A stretch of 64,000 nucleotides of DNA from Moringa oleifera. Its lineage: Eukaryota > Streptophyta > Magnoliopsida > Brassicales > Moringaceae. The stretch is from positions 2,595,001 to 2,659,000 of the forward strand of contig JAJFZO010000065.1 in the NCBI GenBank assembly GCA_021397835.1, in the 5' to 3' direction. This document shows positions 37,413 through 54,446 of this stretch, one piece after another. The translations under genes and the position numbers were made by a program. A model generated the notes under the pieces. It was not told where the DNA came from. It saw nothing but the letters and a program-made list of their open reading frames with translations, and did not search any database. Numbering within the stretch: position 1 is the stretch's first letter; every line of letters begins with the position of its first letter.

Positions 37413-38371
37413 CAAATTCTTGTTGTCAATTAGGCATGATAAAAAAATTTATGAAAAGCCTTTTGCCTTTTTATATTCTTTTTCTTCCAGATGTCAAGAA
37501 TTACTTATACCGCATTACTAATCATAGTATGTACATTGTGAACAATTGACTTTACTTGCTTTTTTTTTTCAATCAAAATTTAAAGGGGTGTGTCTATGTC
37601 ACTATTGTCAAATTTAAATGGTATCAATAATTAAAAGTTTTATTTTCTATTCTAATAGAATAAAATTTGACTAGATACTAAACATAAGATAAGTAAGCGG
37701 AGAAAATAAAGGAAGGATAAATGAAGGGAACTAGTAATTATAGGGAGTATTATTCATCTTCCTAATCTTCGACACAAGAAAAGGAATGTTACGATCTTGT
37801 GCCGAAAAGCTTCTTGATCCCATTCGTCAAAGAGTCCTATTTTTAGTTTATATTTCTTTTAGGTTTATTAAAACTTCTTTTAGATTTATGTATAGTTAAA
37901 TAAAAGCAGTGGACAAAAAAAAAGAAAGGGAATTTTTTAATCAATTAATCAATATATTATGTCAGCTAGGAAAAGGAAATTGAGTGATATTAAAATAAAT
38001 AAGAGTAAGGTCCTACTAGTATAGAAAGGATGTGTATGATATCTGATCGCCAGAAAAATAAATATATTATGTCAGTTAGGAAAAGGAAATTGAGTGATTC
38101 ATTCTTTCTTCTAACTTTAAAAGTATCGATAGATACTATCGAAGAACAGATGTTCTGAATCAATTAATCAAGTTAATTTTTCAAAAACATCATCAGAAAA
38201 AAATGAAATGGAGTTTTTTTGAAACATCGAAAAAAGTGATTTATACAAGCAAACTCTTATAATTATTAGGAATTTAACGGGACCCTCCTCCTCGAATCAG
38301 ACAAAGAAAAGAAACGTTGGGCCTCGTTGAGTTCTTACACTTTCATGTCGATAACTCAGTTCATCTGATTC
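37413..38371. other. petA-psbJ spacer
   Basis: AT-rich plastid spacer with no gene. Two similar stretches (ATATATTATGTCAG(C/T)TAGGAAAAGG at about 37950 and 38062) form a partial repeat about 110 bp apart. Confidence 0.65.
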
Positions 38372-38494
38372 CTATTGGGATGAACCCAATCTAGAATATG
38401 AACCATAAAAGAAAATACCTATTAAACCGATCATAGGAATACTAGTTGCAGTACCAATTATCCAAAGAGGAATCCTTCTAGTAGTATCAACCAT
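38372..38494 (-). CDS. psbJ: psbJ, plastid-derived, frame still open
   Basis: Photosystem II subunit J, 40 codons plus stop, the normal length. The start [16 protein letters not shown] is followed by one hydrophobic segment and ends [13 protein letters not shown]. Several substitutions replace conserved Gly (G>R, G>S). It is the first of the psbJ-psbL-psbF-psbE cluster read right to left. It is open by chance in a dead cluster and no function is expected. Confidence 0.85.
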   Translation of the reverse strand: MVDTTRRIPLWIIGTATSIPMIGLIGIFFYGSYSRLGSSQ

Positions 38495-38641
38495 TTATCC
38501 CACTTTCCTCCACATTTCATCAAGTTGTCATGCTAGAAACATAAACAGTCATAGATAATTATAAGATGTGATCCTTTCAAATGGGATAATAAAATTCCTA
38601 CTATTATTTATTTTATTATTCTACTACTCTTTTTTATTCTC

Positions 38642-38757
38642 TTAATTGAAGAAATAATTGGAAAAAAAATAGTAAGCACAAAAATGAGTAATAACACCCA
38701 GTAAAGACTGGTACGATTCAATTCAACATTTTGTTCGTTCGGGTTTGATTGTGTCAT
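38642..38757 (-). pseudogene. psbL: psbL, plastid-derived, one-base frameshift
   Basis: Photosystem II subunit [21 protein letters not shown] is intact, then a one-base loss in the T-run before CCAATTATTTC puts the last residues out of frame (116 nt against 117). Confidence 0.92.
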
Positions 38758-38779
38758 ATCTCTATAATTTGAATTAGGT

Positions 38780-40589
<1,810 letters not shown>

Positions 40590-40772
40590 AATTAATTAAA
40601 TGAAGAGTTTGTTTTATAAAAAGAAATCTTTCTGTGGTATTCCATATATTTGATAGTTCTTTACTTTGCCATATTAATTACCAATTATTGGTCATTGAGA
40701 TTCATGGGCAATATAGATTAATATTTTGGGATAGATATTACCTCTTTTTTTCCCCTTTGAAAACAAATTGAA

Positions 40773-40886
40773 ATGATTGAAGTTTTTCTATTTGGAATCT
40801 TTTTAGGTCTAATTCCTATTACTTTGACTATATTATTCGTAATTGCGTATTTACAATACTGACGTGGTGATCAGTTATACCTTTGA
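40773..40886 (+). pseudogene. petG: petG, plastid-derived, nonsense codon
   Basis: Cytochrome b6f subunit, 114 nt, no indel. [19 protein letters not shown]... reaches LQY, then TGA where the normal Arg stands (CGA>TGA), and then RGDQLYL-stop. Confidence 0.93.
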
Positions 40887-41022
40887 TTAATTAACATTTC
40901 TTTTTTTTTTTTTGACTGACCTCTTCCTTTCTTTAATTCGTGGGAGGTTAAATTCAGATTCAGATTGTTGTTCAATTATTTGAGTTCAATGTAATTTTCG
41001 ACCTAACAAACAAGAGCGTAAT

Positions 41023-41096
41023 CATACTCTGTAGGATTTGAACCTACGACATTGGGTTTTGGAGACCCACGTTCTACCGAACTGAACTAAGAGCGC
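41023..41096 (-). tRNA. trnW-CCA: trnW-CCA, plastid-derived relic
   Basis: 74 nt with anticodon CCA in the loop CTCCAAA and an intact T-arm. The 3' acceptor reads AGAGTATG where AGAGCGTG is usual, so acceptor pairing is damaged by C>T and G>A. Confidence 0.9.
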
Positions 41097-41274
41097 TTTC
41101 TTATTTCTTATCACACAAAACTATAAAGAAAAGTATTTTTTTTTAACCCTAATACATTTTGTACGCCTATACTATCATATAGAATATCATAAAATTCAAA
41201 AATTACATATGTCTGATTTTATTTAATCGATCTAAAATGGATCCCTTCTTACTGCTCAGAGAAGAAGTAATAGG

Positions 41275-41348
41275 TAAGGATGATAGGATTTGAACTCGTC
41301 ACATTTTGTACCCAAAACAAACGCGCTATCAAGCTATGCTACATCCCT
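41275..41348 (-). tRNA. trnP-UGG: trnP-UGG, plastid-derived relic
   Basis: 74 nt with anticodon TGG (GTTTTGGGTAC), next to trnW as in plastomes. G>A and C>T changes lie in the D-arm (GCAGC>ATAGC) and T-arm (CACGGG>GACGAG). Confidence 0.9.
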
Positions 41349-41734
41349 TTCAATTGGTTTACAGTGTCATTGTAGAGAATCCTTTTCTTGTTTTCCACAT
41401 CCTTATTTTCTTTATTGATATACAAAATTTTTCTTGCCTAGTTCTTCTTTTTTTTTTTTTGTCTCATATCATATAAATAGAATAAATAATAAATGAATAT
41501 TTTTCGTGCGAATTCTCTCAATTTTGTTTTTAGGTGAGAAGGGGTGTATTTTTTTGTTTTAAGAAAAGGAAAATCTTATCTATCGAATCGTTGTACATTT
41601 CAATTTATATTTTGAATTTTGGATTGGGGATTCCGTGTACAAATACAAGTAATCCTTAGCTACATATACATCTGATTTTATATGTATTATCATATTGTAA
41701 TACAATAAAGAAAAAAAAAAAAGGATGATTTAAA

Positions 41735-41875
41735 ATGCGAGATCTAAAAACATATCTTTCCGTAGCACCGGTACTAAGTACTCTATGGTTCGGTTCTTTA
41801 GCAAGTTTATTGATAGAGATTAATCGTTTATTTCCAGATGCATTGACATTCCTTTTTTTTCATTCTAGTTATTGA
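41735..41875 (+). pseudogene. psaJ: psaJ, plastid-derived, late frameshift
   Basis: Photosystem I subunit [21 protein letters not shown] to FPDALTF is open. One base is then missing in the C/T run, so the last five residues differ and the frame runs on to TGA at 41875, past the original TAG. Confidence 0.92.
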
Positions 41876-42290
41876 CATGGGATGGGGTTAAGAACATTAG
41901 AGATACAATTAAATATCTGTGACTAACCCCTTTTTTTTTTTTAGAATTAGGTAGACTAAGGAGGGGGAAGATAAAGAAAAAAAGAATTCAACCTTATCGA
42001 AATTCGGGTTCAAGATCCTACTAACAGGGCGAAAACTTAAATGTGACTAGGGCAAGAGAATAGTATCGTATCCTAAAAGATACTTAAATAAAATATTGTA
42101 CAGTGATTCTAAATATAGTTAGAAAAAATCATTGTATTGCTTATTATTTTATTTAATTACTATATTAATATTGATTACAATGAAATATTTCATAATTTTA
42201 TTTTGAGTTAATAACTTCTATCTTCCTTTCTTCTTCGCCTAGGATTGGAAAGTAGAAGATTGAGGCGAATAAAAAATCCAAAGAAGGCTC
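41876..42290. other. psaJ-rpl33 spacer
   Basis: AT-rich, no gene. Confidence 0.65.
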
Positions 42291-42492
42291 ATGGCCAAGG
42301 GTAAAGATGTCCGAGTAACGATTATTTTGAAATGTACTAGTTGTGTTCAAAACGGTATTAATAAGGAATCAACGGGCATTTCTAGATATGTTACTCAAAA
42401 GAATTGACATAATACGCCTAGTTGATTGGAATTGAGGAAATTCTGTCCCTATTGTTACAAACATACAATTCACGGGGGGGATAAAGAAATAG
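42291..42492 (+). pseudogene. rpl33: rpl33, plastid-derived, broken
   Basis: Ribosomal protein L33. [20 protein letters not shown], then stops at KN-TGA (CGA>TGA) and PS-TGA. The zinc-type CPYC motif follows. A G-run insertion (GGGGGGG) shifts the last residues. Confidence 0.93.
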
Positions 42493-42694
42493 ATCGAATC
42501 GAGTCTTTGTATGTCAACTTTCCAGGGAACATGGAAAAAAATGACATTAGGTATATTACATATATTTATATATAAACTACAAACAAATAAATAAATATGA
42601 ACAAAGCAAATCCTATTTAGTAATTATATATATAAATCATTTTTTATCAGATCGAAATAGGATTTTCGATTAGAAATAAGGAATAAAACAAATC

Positions 42695-43012
42695 ATGGAT
42701 AAATCCAAACGATTCTTTCCTAAATCCAAGCGATCTTTTAGTAGGCGTTTGCCCTCGATCCAATCGGGGGATCGAATTGATTATAGAAACATGAGTTTAA
42801 TTAGTCAATTTATTAGTGAACAAGGAAAAATATTATCTAAATAGGTGGATAGATTGACCTTAAAACAACAACAATTAATTACTACTGCTATAAAACAAGC
42901 TCGTATTTTATCTTTGTTACCTTTTCTTAACAATGAGAGACAATTTGAACAACGTGAATCGATCGCTAGAACTACTGATCTTAGAACCAAAAAAAAAGGG
43001 CTTATTCTTTAA
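42695..43012 (+). pseudogene. rps18: rps18, plastid-derived, single nonsense codon
   Basis: Ribosomal protein S18, 318 nt, one frame from [20 protein letters not shown] to KKKGLIL-stop. It is broken only by TAG after EQGKILSK, where an Arg codon normally stands (CGG>TAG). The C-terminus is slightly longer than in most species. Confidence 0.93.
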
Positions 43013-43296
43013 TTGAATAAAAATTCCAATTCGAACTCATAGGCGGATTAATGTTTTGTTTGAAAAATTCGAGAAATCAAAATTTGACTGTCGTGTCTGT
43101 TATAAGAAACAAATAAATAAATAAAAGAATCATCGAAGAAGAATAAGAAGAAGAAGAATTTTTTTTATTGAGCATATCCGCTCATTTTGTTTTGATGACT
43201 TTATATTTTATCATACTAATTTCTACTCTACCTTCTCCAAGCTCATTCTCTCGGGAACTTCATTTAAAACATTCGAGTGGATTCCTTCCAATCTCC

Positions 43297-43655
43297 TTAT
43301 TTTATGATCTCATTGGAAATGGTATAAAGACAACTCCTATTTGATATAGTTATTTGTGCAAGTATTTTACGATTAAGAAGCAACAGCTTCTCGTACAGAT
43401 TTTATATGAATATATTATACCTATAGGATACCCCTTTTCCGAGAATTCGTGCATTTATTCGAGTGATCCACAAACGATGAAGATCTCTTTTTTTTTTTTT
43501 TTACCCTTATCTCGATGAGCCGAAACCAAAGCTCTTATCCTCTGTTGAGTAATAGTTCGAGTAAGTCATGAATGAGCCCCTTGAAAGCTTGATGCAAATA
43601 AACGAATTTTTGTTCTACATCTCTGAGCTATATATCCACGTTTAATTTTGGTCAT
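43297..43655 (-). pseudogene. rpl20: rpl20, plastid-derived, broken
   Basis: Ribosomal protein L20. It starts [24 protein letters not shown] at 43655 and ends [19 protein letters not shown] at 43297. A long T run (43489-43502) and other indels break the middle. 359 nt, near normal length. Confidence 0.92.
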
Positions 43656-44455
43656 TGAATAAATGAAACTTTGATGAATAACTAATTTTTTCTTTCAGTT
43701 ATTCTTTTTCCCTTTATTGGTCTATTAATAACAAAACGGATTCCTACAATGTATAAAATAAAAATTCCAATGGCTTTTGCTACTCTAACCTCCCTCTCCC
43801 CCCCCCCCCCCAACGATTTTTTCTTTTTCTTTTCTAGGTATCTCACTTAGAAATAAGAAATTGTATTGATAATTGGTATCAAAAAAAGCATAATAACTAA
43901 AAAAAGTAGTAAATAGAAATGATAAATAAATAATGGGTTCCATCGTTTCTATGGTTACTTCTTAAATGGTGAGGTCCTTTCTTTACGCCGGAGCTCCTTG
44001 CTTCAATTAATCAATACTATTGGTAACTTGTGCAATTCACACTCTTTGGCTCTACCCATGAATTTTCCAGTAATAAGTCTTGTCTTTCATAACGAGATCT
44101 ACTTTATACACTAACAGTATTTAATTATGAGGATTAGTTGGGTATTTAACTCTGTTAGTCCGTTCTTGCAAGAGTAGAAGCATAATCTTTCTGTTTAAAT
44201 AACATAAAATTTCCCCCGCGTAATGGATAACCGTTTGCTAACAATGGGGGATTATTTCTCCCAAATTGAGGTATCAGATTTGCACCAATGGAAACCATAA
44301 GTTTCATATACAATAGAAGGATATGATAGATCCATCTTTTTTTGATAGTGAATGGAGTTCCTCAATTCTATTTTATTCACTGGTATTGATCATTGATACT
44401 GAAAAAAAAAAGTTTGCTTTCTTTTGTCTCAGTCCATGATCTGAATGAGTCGCAC
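43656..44455. other. rpl20-rps12 spacer
   Basis: AT-rich plastid spacer. It includes a C15-type run near 43798-43812. No gene is seen. Confidence 0.65.
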
Positions 44456-44569
44456 ATGCAATCTAGTACACGTTCCTCGGCGCTGAGGACATCCCCGAAG
44501 CACGGGGTATTTCATGACATTTTTTATTGGCTGTCTTGTGTTTCTAAAAAGTTGTTTAATAGTTGGCAT
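44456..44569 (-). pseudogene. rps12: rps12 exon 1 (trans-spliced gene), plastid-derived
   Basis: 114 nt from ATGCCAACTATTAAACAAC at 44569, followed by the group II half-intron start GTGCGACTC. CpG-type changes are seen (CGG>TAG near the 3' end; GGAACATGTACTCGG altered). The partner exons would be in the inverted repeat and are not in the window. Confidence 0.93.
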
Positions 44570-44750
44570 GCTGAATCATATGCATAATGGGTTGGTTTAG
44601 ATTAATCATAACTGGATGATTCTGAATTACAATTACTTTTATTAAATATTTTATTAAATGTTTAATAGAATATTTAATAAAATATTAAACTAAACTAAAG
44701 CCTTAAATAAAATCTTTAATTATGGATTTGCGTGAAATCATTGCTATTTT

Positions 44751-47076
44751 TTATTGAACCGTTACAAGATCAACAATTCCATGAGCTTGGGCTTCTGTTG
44801 CTAACATGAAAACATCCCTTTCCATGTTTTCGGATACAACCCATAAGGGCTTTCCCGTTCTTTATACATAAACCCTTGTGAGGGTTTCGCGAAGTTTTAG
44901 TAGTTCTTCCGCTTCCAGGATAAATTCTCTCGTTTGTGCCTCATAAAAAGAACTAGCAGGTTGATGGATCATTACCCTAATGATATAACATAATAAATCT
45001 TTCTTTTATCTCGCATGCTGAGGTGAGGAGACGAGATAACAAATAATAAGAAAAAAAAAGAAAATTGAGCAACCGTACAGGCATTTTTTGTGCATTGCAT
45101 ATAGCTCTACAATGGAATTCACATTTTTTGACCTTTACTTTCATTGAAGAAAGAGAAAAAATAAGGTTTATTAGACCCAAATCAATAAATGATCCAATTA
45201 CTACCCTTTTTTTTTTCGGAGGAGTTAAAAAAAATACTATGATGGTCCTGTTGCTTTATATGTTTATTTTTTTTATTTCGTTTGTGATTCAGAAACCTTA
45301 AAGTTCCTTTTTTATCATACTTTTTCATAACATAAATATTCTTAATAGCCTTTCGGTGTGAAAAAAGGTTTGTGATGCTGAAATAGGCCCACGATAGCTA
45401 AGATAGAATTGGAAATCCCCATTATCTCATACTACTCTTTCGATGCATTATCTAATATTTTGAAAAAAAAATTCATATCGAATTCGAAGTGCCATGCTAT
45501 TATTACTTATTAATTCATATGGCGAAGGCATATTCTTCTTTTTCTCGTAAATAAAAAACTCATTGGCGCCAAGCGTAAGGGAATGCTAGACATTTGGTAA
45601 TTTCTCCTCCGACTAGGATAAAAAATCCCATTGAAGCGGCCAATCCCATGCATATTGTCTGTAAATCCGATTGCACAAATTGCATAGTATCATAAATAGC
45701 CACTCCGGGGATTACCCATCCACCAGAAGAGTTTATAAACAAATACAGATTTTTGGTATCATTTTCTATACTAAGATATATCATAAGACCATAAGTTGAT
45801 TCAAGATCTCGCTATCAACCTCTTGGCCTAAAAAAGTAATCTTTCTCGATAAATTCAATTGATTAATATAAAATTAAATTGTATCCCTTGGGAGCCGTAC
45901 ATGCACCTTTTGATGCATACGGTTTAGCAAAAATTACGAAAAAAATCAATGTGTAGATTTCAGCCCTCTTTCTTTTTTCATAGCAGGCTTTTTATAACTT
46001 TTAACGAAGGCCTCCTTTTTTCTTCCATTTTTAAAGCAAGATGCATTTTGACCTTTTGCCTATAATCGTATAATATAAAAAATTTCACTAAGCTTATCGG
46101 ACTAACTTCTCATTGATGTTTTCTTTCATCGAGATCCAATTCAAATCACGATGTCATTTTCTTGTTCCTGAATGGGCTTCTTCAATTTTCTATTCAATTT
46201 TTTTAGGTTTATGCTCTACTTCGAGTAAAGATCTGCTCGATTTTGATTTGCATATATAGGACAAATGAACCAAATACCTCGTCTTTTTATTACGACATCT
46301 TTTTTTTTTCAATTCATTTCTTTCATGTCTTTCACCAAAAATTCAATGTATTAATCATATTATTCGATTAATTAACAGTTTGAGATCGTTCCTATTTAGA
46401 ATTTTTTTTATAATAGAATCATTTATGATATAAGCGGTAATCATAAATATACTACCAATTGGGTTTTTGCTAAATGCACTTTGGATACTTCATTTTATTG
46501 GTCCAACCAAGTGAATCAGAAATCATTCTAATTGAAAATATTAATCTGAATACCCCCCAAAAAACGGATCTAATTACACTTCATTGAACTTCACTCTACA
46601 AATTTTTGATAATTCATTTCTTTCATGTCTTTCGCCAAATATTTAACATATTAATGATATTATTCGATTAATTAACAGTTTGAGATCGTTCCTATTTAGA
46701 ATTGTTTTATAATAGAATCATTTATGATATAAGCGGTAATCATAGATATGCTACCAATTGGATTTTTGCTAAACGGAGTCTAGATACTTTATTTTATTGG
46801 TCTAACCAAGTGAATCATAAATCATTTTAATTAAAAATATTAATCTGAATACCCCCCAAAAAATGGATCTAATTACACTTCATTGCACTTCATGCTACAA
46901 ATTTTTGATAATAAAATCAATCTTTTTGGGCAAAACAGAGGACATATCAATCAGTAGAGAGAATAAGGAAATCCCACATGGCCCAATATATCTGACAAGT
47001 CACACTATATGTCAACCTAAGATGCATCTTCCTCTTTAGGACTTTGAAAAGGTACTTTTGGAACACCAATAGGCAT
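44751..47076 (-). pseudogene. clpP1: clpP (Clp protease), plastid-derived, three exons, broken
   Basis: Exon 1 is 47006-47076 (71 nt: MPIGVPKVPFQSPKEEDA, then TAG). Exon 2 is about 45560-45853 and includes the open block [20 protein letters not shown] to [15 protein letters not shown]. Its catalytic Ser region ASMGSF reads ASMGFF, so the nucleophile is lost. Exon 3 is about 44751-44977, with His in VMIHQPAS, and ends at TAA. Intron 1 carries a 300-bp tandem duplication. Confidence 0.94.
46311..46910. repeat. 300-bp tandem duplication in clpP intron 1
   Basis: Copies 46311-46610 and 46611-46910, both starting AATTCATTTCTTTCATGTC and ending ACAAATTTTTGATA. They differ by scattered substitutions and a 1-base indel, so the duplication has aged. 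Confidence 0.93.
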
Positions 47077-47562
47077 TAAATGAAAGAAAAAAGAATTAAG
47101 TACTCTATTTCACCTTGATGTGGAATCGTAACAATAAGGTTATTGTCTTAATAATATTGACCTTTATCATACTTTATTAATTCTATTTTATACATAGATT
47201 GAATAAGGTCATAAAATATAAAATAAAATAAAAAGTAAAGAAAGTAAAGGAAGACAGAATGAATAAAAATAAAGGAAATTTTTTACTAATAGGTCCTTTG
47301 AATGATGAATAAATATAGATACGTTCGTTCATAGAAAATAGGGTTAACCACCATTACGTATTGGTACTTATCGGATATAGAATAGATCTGATTCTCTTTT
47401 TTCCTATGAACCGAATTGTTCCATTATTACTAAAAGAATAGAACAAATATTAATTCTTTCTTCGAAATAATCCGCTAAAAGGGAAAAGGTTGATAGCATA
47501 GTTTTTTTCCAATGCAATCAAGTTACGTAGTGTCTATTTTTCGTTGATAAAGGGGTATTTCC
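47077..47562. other. clpP-psbB spacer
   Basis: AT-rich, no gene. Confidence 0.65.
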
Positions 47563-49087
47563 ATGGGTTTGCTTTGGTATCGTGTTCATACCATTGTAAT
47601 GAATGATCCCAGTTGTTTACTTTTTGTTCATATAATGCATACAGCTCTGGTTGCTTGTTGGGTCGGTTCGATGGCTCCATATGAATTAGCAGTTTTTGAT
47701 CCCTCTGACCTCGTTCTTGATCTAATGTGAAGACAAGGTATGTTCGTTATACCCTTCATGACTTGTTTAGGAATAACCAATTCATGGGGCAGTTGGAGTA
47801 TTACAGGAGGGACTATAAGGAATCTAGGTATTTAGAGTTACGAAGGTGTAGTCGAAGCATATATCATGTTTCTTGGCTTGTGCTTCTTGGCAGCTATTTG
47901 GCATTGGGTGTATTGGGATCTATAAATATTTTGTGATAAAGGTACAGGAAAACCTTCTTTGGATGCCCAAGATCTTTGGAATTCATTTATTTCTTTCAAG
48001 AGTGGCTTGTTTTGGTTTTAGCATATTTCATGTAACAGGATTATATGGTCTTGGAATATGGGTGTCTGACCCTTATGGACTAACCGAAAAGGTATAATCT
48101 GTAAATCCAGCGTGGGGCGTTAAAGGTTTTGATCCTTTTGTTCCAGGAGGAATAGCCTCTCATAATATTGTAGCAGGGACATTAAGCATATTAGCGGGCT
48201 TATTCCATCTTAGTGTCTGTCCGCCCCAACGTCTATACAAAGGATTACGTATGGGCAATATTGAAACCATCCTTTCTAGTAGTATCATGGCTGTCTTTTT
48301 GGCAGCTTTTGTTGTTGCTGGAACTATGTGGTATGGTTCAGCGACTACCCCTATCGAGTTATTTGGTCCTACTCGTTATCAATGGGATCAGGGATACTTC
48401 CAACAAGAAATATATCGAAGAGTTAGTGCTGGGCTAGTCAAAAATCAAAGTTTATCAGAAGCTTGGTCTAAAATTCCTAAAAAATTAGGTTTTTATGATT
48501 ACATTGGTAATAATCCGACGAAAGGGGGATTATTCAGAGCTGGCTCAATGGACAATGGGGATGGAATAGCTGCTGGGTGGTTAGGACACCTTATCTTTAG
48601 AGATAAAGAAGGGTGTGAACTTTTTGTACGTTGTATGCCTACTGTTTTTGAAACATTTCTAGTTGTTTCGGTAGACAGAGACAAAATTATTAGAGTGAAT
48701 GTTCCTTTTAAAAGGGCAAAATCGAAATATAGTGTCAAACAAGTAGGCGTAACTGTTGAGTTCTATGGCTGTAAACTCAATGGAGTGAGTTATAGTGATC
48801 CCGAGATTGTGAAAACATATGCTAGACGTGCTCAATTAGGTGAAATTTTTAAATTAGATTGTGTTACTTTGAAATCCGATGGTGTTTTTCATAGTAGTCC
48901 AAGGGGTTGGTTTACTTTTGGGCATGCTTCGTTTGCTCTACTCTTCTTACTCGGACACATTTGGCATGGTGCTAGAACCCTGGTCAGAGATATTTTTGCT
49001 GGTATTGATCTAGATTTGGATGCTTAAGTGGAATTTGGAACATTCCAAAAAATTAAAGATCCAACTATAAGAAGACAAGTAGGCTGA
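47563..49087 (+). pseudogene. psbB: psbB (CP47), plastid-derived, broken
   Basis: It starts [17 protein letters not shown] and ends at RRQVG-TGA. 1,525 nt against the usual 1,527. The first 230 codons have several stops and shifts. From 48251 a long open block of 258 codons keeps the large lumenal loop and sixth helix ([16 protein letters not shown] to [10 protein letters not shown]), ending in a TAA. Confidence 0.96.
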
Positions 49088-49254
49088 TTCAACGCTGCTT
49101 TGTTATTTTTTGCTTCTATTTTCTGTTTACGATTTGGCATAGGGTACTGGAGAAATTTTGATTAAAATCGTAGCCTTTTCTTTGACTCTTATTCTTTCTT
49201 GATCTAAAAGATTATCCCAAATGAGCAAAACAGGTACGGAAGCTATAATTGTAA

Positions 49255-49370
<116 letters not shown>

Positions 49371-49385
49371 TTTTTTATTATCTCA

Positions 49386-49430
49386 ATTGAAGTAATCAGC
49401 CTCGCAATATTGGGAGGCTGATTACTTCAA

Positions 49431-49431
<1 letters not shown>
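49386..49431. terminator. psbT/psbN convergent stem-loop
   Basis: TTGAAGTAATCAGCCT and its perfect reverse complement AGGCTGATTACTTCAA flank a 12-nt loop. It lies between the convergent psbT and psbN ends, where plastomes carry a shared 3'-processing hairpin. Confidence 0.85.
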
Positions 49432-49573
<142 letters not shown>

Positions 49574-49665
49574 TCAAGACCACAATGGATCTACGCTAAG
49601 ATTGTTTATTTACAACGGAATGGTATACAAAGTCAACAAATCTCAATGAATACAAAATAAGATTT

Positions 49666-49887
49666 ATGGCTACACAAACTGTTGAGGGTAGTTCTAGATC
49701 TGAGCCAAGACGAACTATTGTAGGGGATTTATTAAAACCATTGAATTCAGAATATGGTAAAGTAGCTCCTGGATGGGGAATGACTCCTTTAATGGGTGTT
49801 GCAATGGCTCTATTTGCGATATTCCTATCTATTATTTTGGAGATTTATAATTCTTCCATTTTACTGGACGGAATTTCAATGAATTAG
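49666..49887 (+). CDS. psbH: psbH, plastid-derived, frame still open
   Basis: Photosystem II phosphoprotein H, 73 codons plus stop, the normal length. It has the N-terminal Thr phosphorylation-type region ([20 protein letters not shown]) and one membrane helix ([18 protein letters not shown]), ending ISMN. A few substitutions are seen (D>G, G>E, T>M). It is the longest plastid gene here without a break. Confidence 0.88.
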   Translation: MATQTVEGSSRSEPRRTIVGDLLKPLNSEYGKVAPGWGMTPLMGVAMALFAIFLSIILEIYNSSILLDGISMN

Positions 49888-52927
<3,040 letters not shown>

Positions 52928-53582
52928 GTTGACAGATGATCTAAATCCAAGGAGTTCGATGGTAACTTCTTCGGATTTGGAAAAAGGGTACCTCGCTTTA
53001 ACCTTTGAGCCCTGATATAAAAATTTAAAATGAGTCAATAAAACACAGCATAAATCACATTTCTAAACTAATAAAACAAGTAATAAGTGCACAATATGTG
53101 ACTCAACCAAGGTAAGATCTTTTTTTCTTTTTGAATACAAGAACCACTTTTTTATCTTTGTTTAAACAGTAAAGAGGGGAATAAAAACAAATAAATAAAA
53201 AGTAAAATAAAAAAGGGTCTGTTGCCCCTCATTGTCCACATATCACTCTGGTAAGAGCCGGTTCATCGAATCCTACCATCTGTATCCTTTTATATGCTTT
53301 TGAAATCCCTTTTATGTACTTTCGAAATATGGACATGAGAATTATTGAAATATTTATTTGATTTTGATTGAAAAGAAAATGTAATATTCATATATATTAT
53401 TCATAGAATACATTACTCCACTAGAATCCAATATAATAGAATTTAGAAACGAAAACAATTTTTTCATTTTTAAATTTAATTCATTAAAAAAATGAATTAA
53501 ATTTAATAGTAAAACAAGCTTTGCAGAAAAATCTAGAAAACAATTGATACAGTTTTATTCCTTCACTCAATTAGTAGTACCT
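52928..53582. other. Unplaced plastid-like spacer before petN
   Basis: No gene was recognised. Given the inverted petN-trnC-rpoB order to the right, the petN-psbM spacer is expected here, but psbM was not found. A perfect palindrome-like TTTAATTCATTAAAAAAATGAATTAAA lies near 53475-53505. Confidence 0.5.
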
Positions 53583-53672
53583 CTAAAGTCCACTTCTTCC
53601 CCACACTACGAGTGAAAGGGAAAATGTAAAGACTACCATTAAAGCAACCTAAGCGAGACTTACTATATCCAT
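53583..53672 (-). pseudogene. petN: petN, plastid-derived, nonsense codon, inverted block
   Basis: Cytochrome b6f subunit N, 29 codons plus stop with no indel. MDIVSLA, then TAG for the normal Trp (TGG>TAG), then VALMVVFTFSLSLVVWGRSG. It reads opposite to its orientation in the standard gene order. Confidence 0.93.
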
Positions 53673-54376
53673 GTGAATTATGTCCCCTATTTCTATGAAT
53701 ATGAAGAAATTGTTCCATTATTGTTCACTAATAATAGTGAAATCACTGGTGCAGAGTCAAAAAAAAAAGTGATTCTAACCCAACACTATTGATGAAATAC
53801 TGCAAAAAATCCGCTTATAACAAGTTCTTATATGATTTATAGTGGAATCGATAAAGATTAAGCACAAGCAAACTATGTACGTAGTAAGACTTTTGGAAGT
53901 ATCAAAGGAATGTTATTAACACGTAGAAATAATAAGACTTACTTTTTTGCCCTTTTTTGTTGCCTTTCATTAAGTAAAAGTCAATTATCCATCTAATCTA
54001 ATATTGATTGAATGCCTGAGCACTCCGAGACTCTCTTGAGTCTGTATACAAAATTTCTTCCATCCTTTACACAACTATTAATTAGATTCCCCCTCTAGCT
54101 ATCCAATCTAATTCAAGACCCAGTCAGTAGATACTACATTAGTAGTGGAAAGGCTATCATATCAGGATTTACCGATTCCCTTCCACTTTCCACTACTCTA
54201 AGCTTTCCTTGAATCGTAGGCGCAAGAATTTACAACACTTTAGAGAACCTCCATAGGTTTAGAATCAAAAAAGTATCAAGAGTCTTTTTTTATCGCTTGC
54301 TTTTGTTGGAGAAAATTAGCCTAGTTATATTAGCAAAATAAAAAGAAATAGGAGATTTGGAGTCTTTTGTTGATCA
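53673..54376. other. petN-trnC spacer, inverted
   Basis: No gene seen. Confidence 0.6.
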
Positions 54377-54446
54377 GGCAACACCCGAATTTGAATTGGA
54401 GAAAAAGGATTTGCAATTCCCCGCCTTACCGCTCGGCCATACCGCC
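54377..54446 (-). pseudogene. trnC-GCA: trnC-GCA, plastid-derived relic, inverted block
   Basis: About 70 nt with anticodon GCA (AATTGCAAATC). It has acceptor and anticodon-stem damage (GGGGGACTGC>GGGGAATTGC, GTGCCGCC>GTGTTGCC) and one base fewer than usual. Confidence 0.9.

Noticed and set aside
43798..43812. Poly-C runs (also near 16190 and 56795) as functional signals
   Set aside because: Homopolymer runs of this kind are common in plastid spacers and vary by slippage.
48499..48738. 79-codon minus-strand frame inside psbB
   Set aside because: Antisense shadow of the well-recognised psbB coding sequence.
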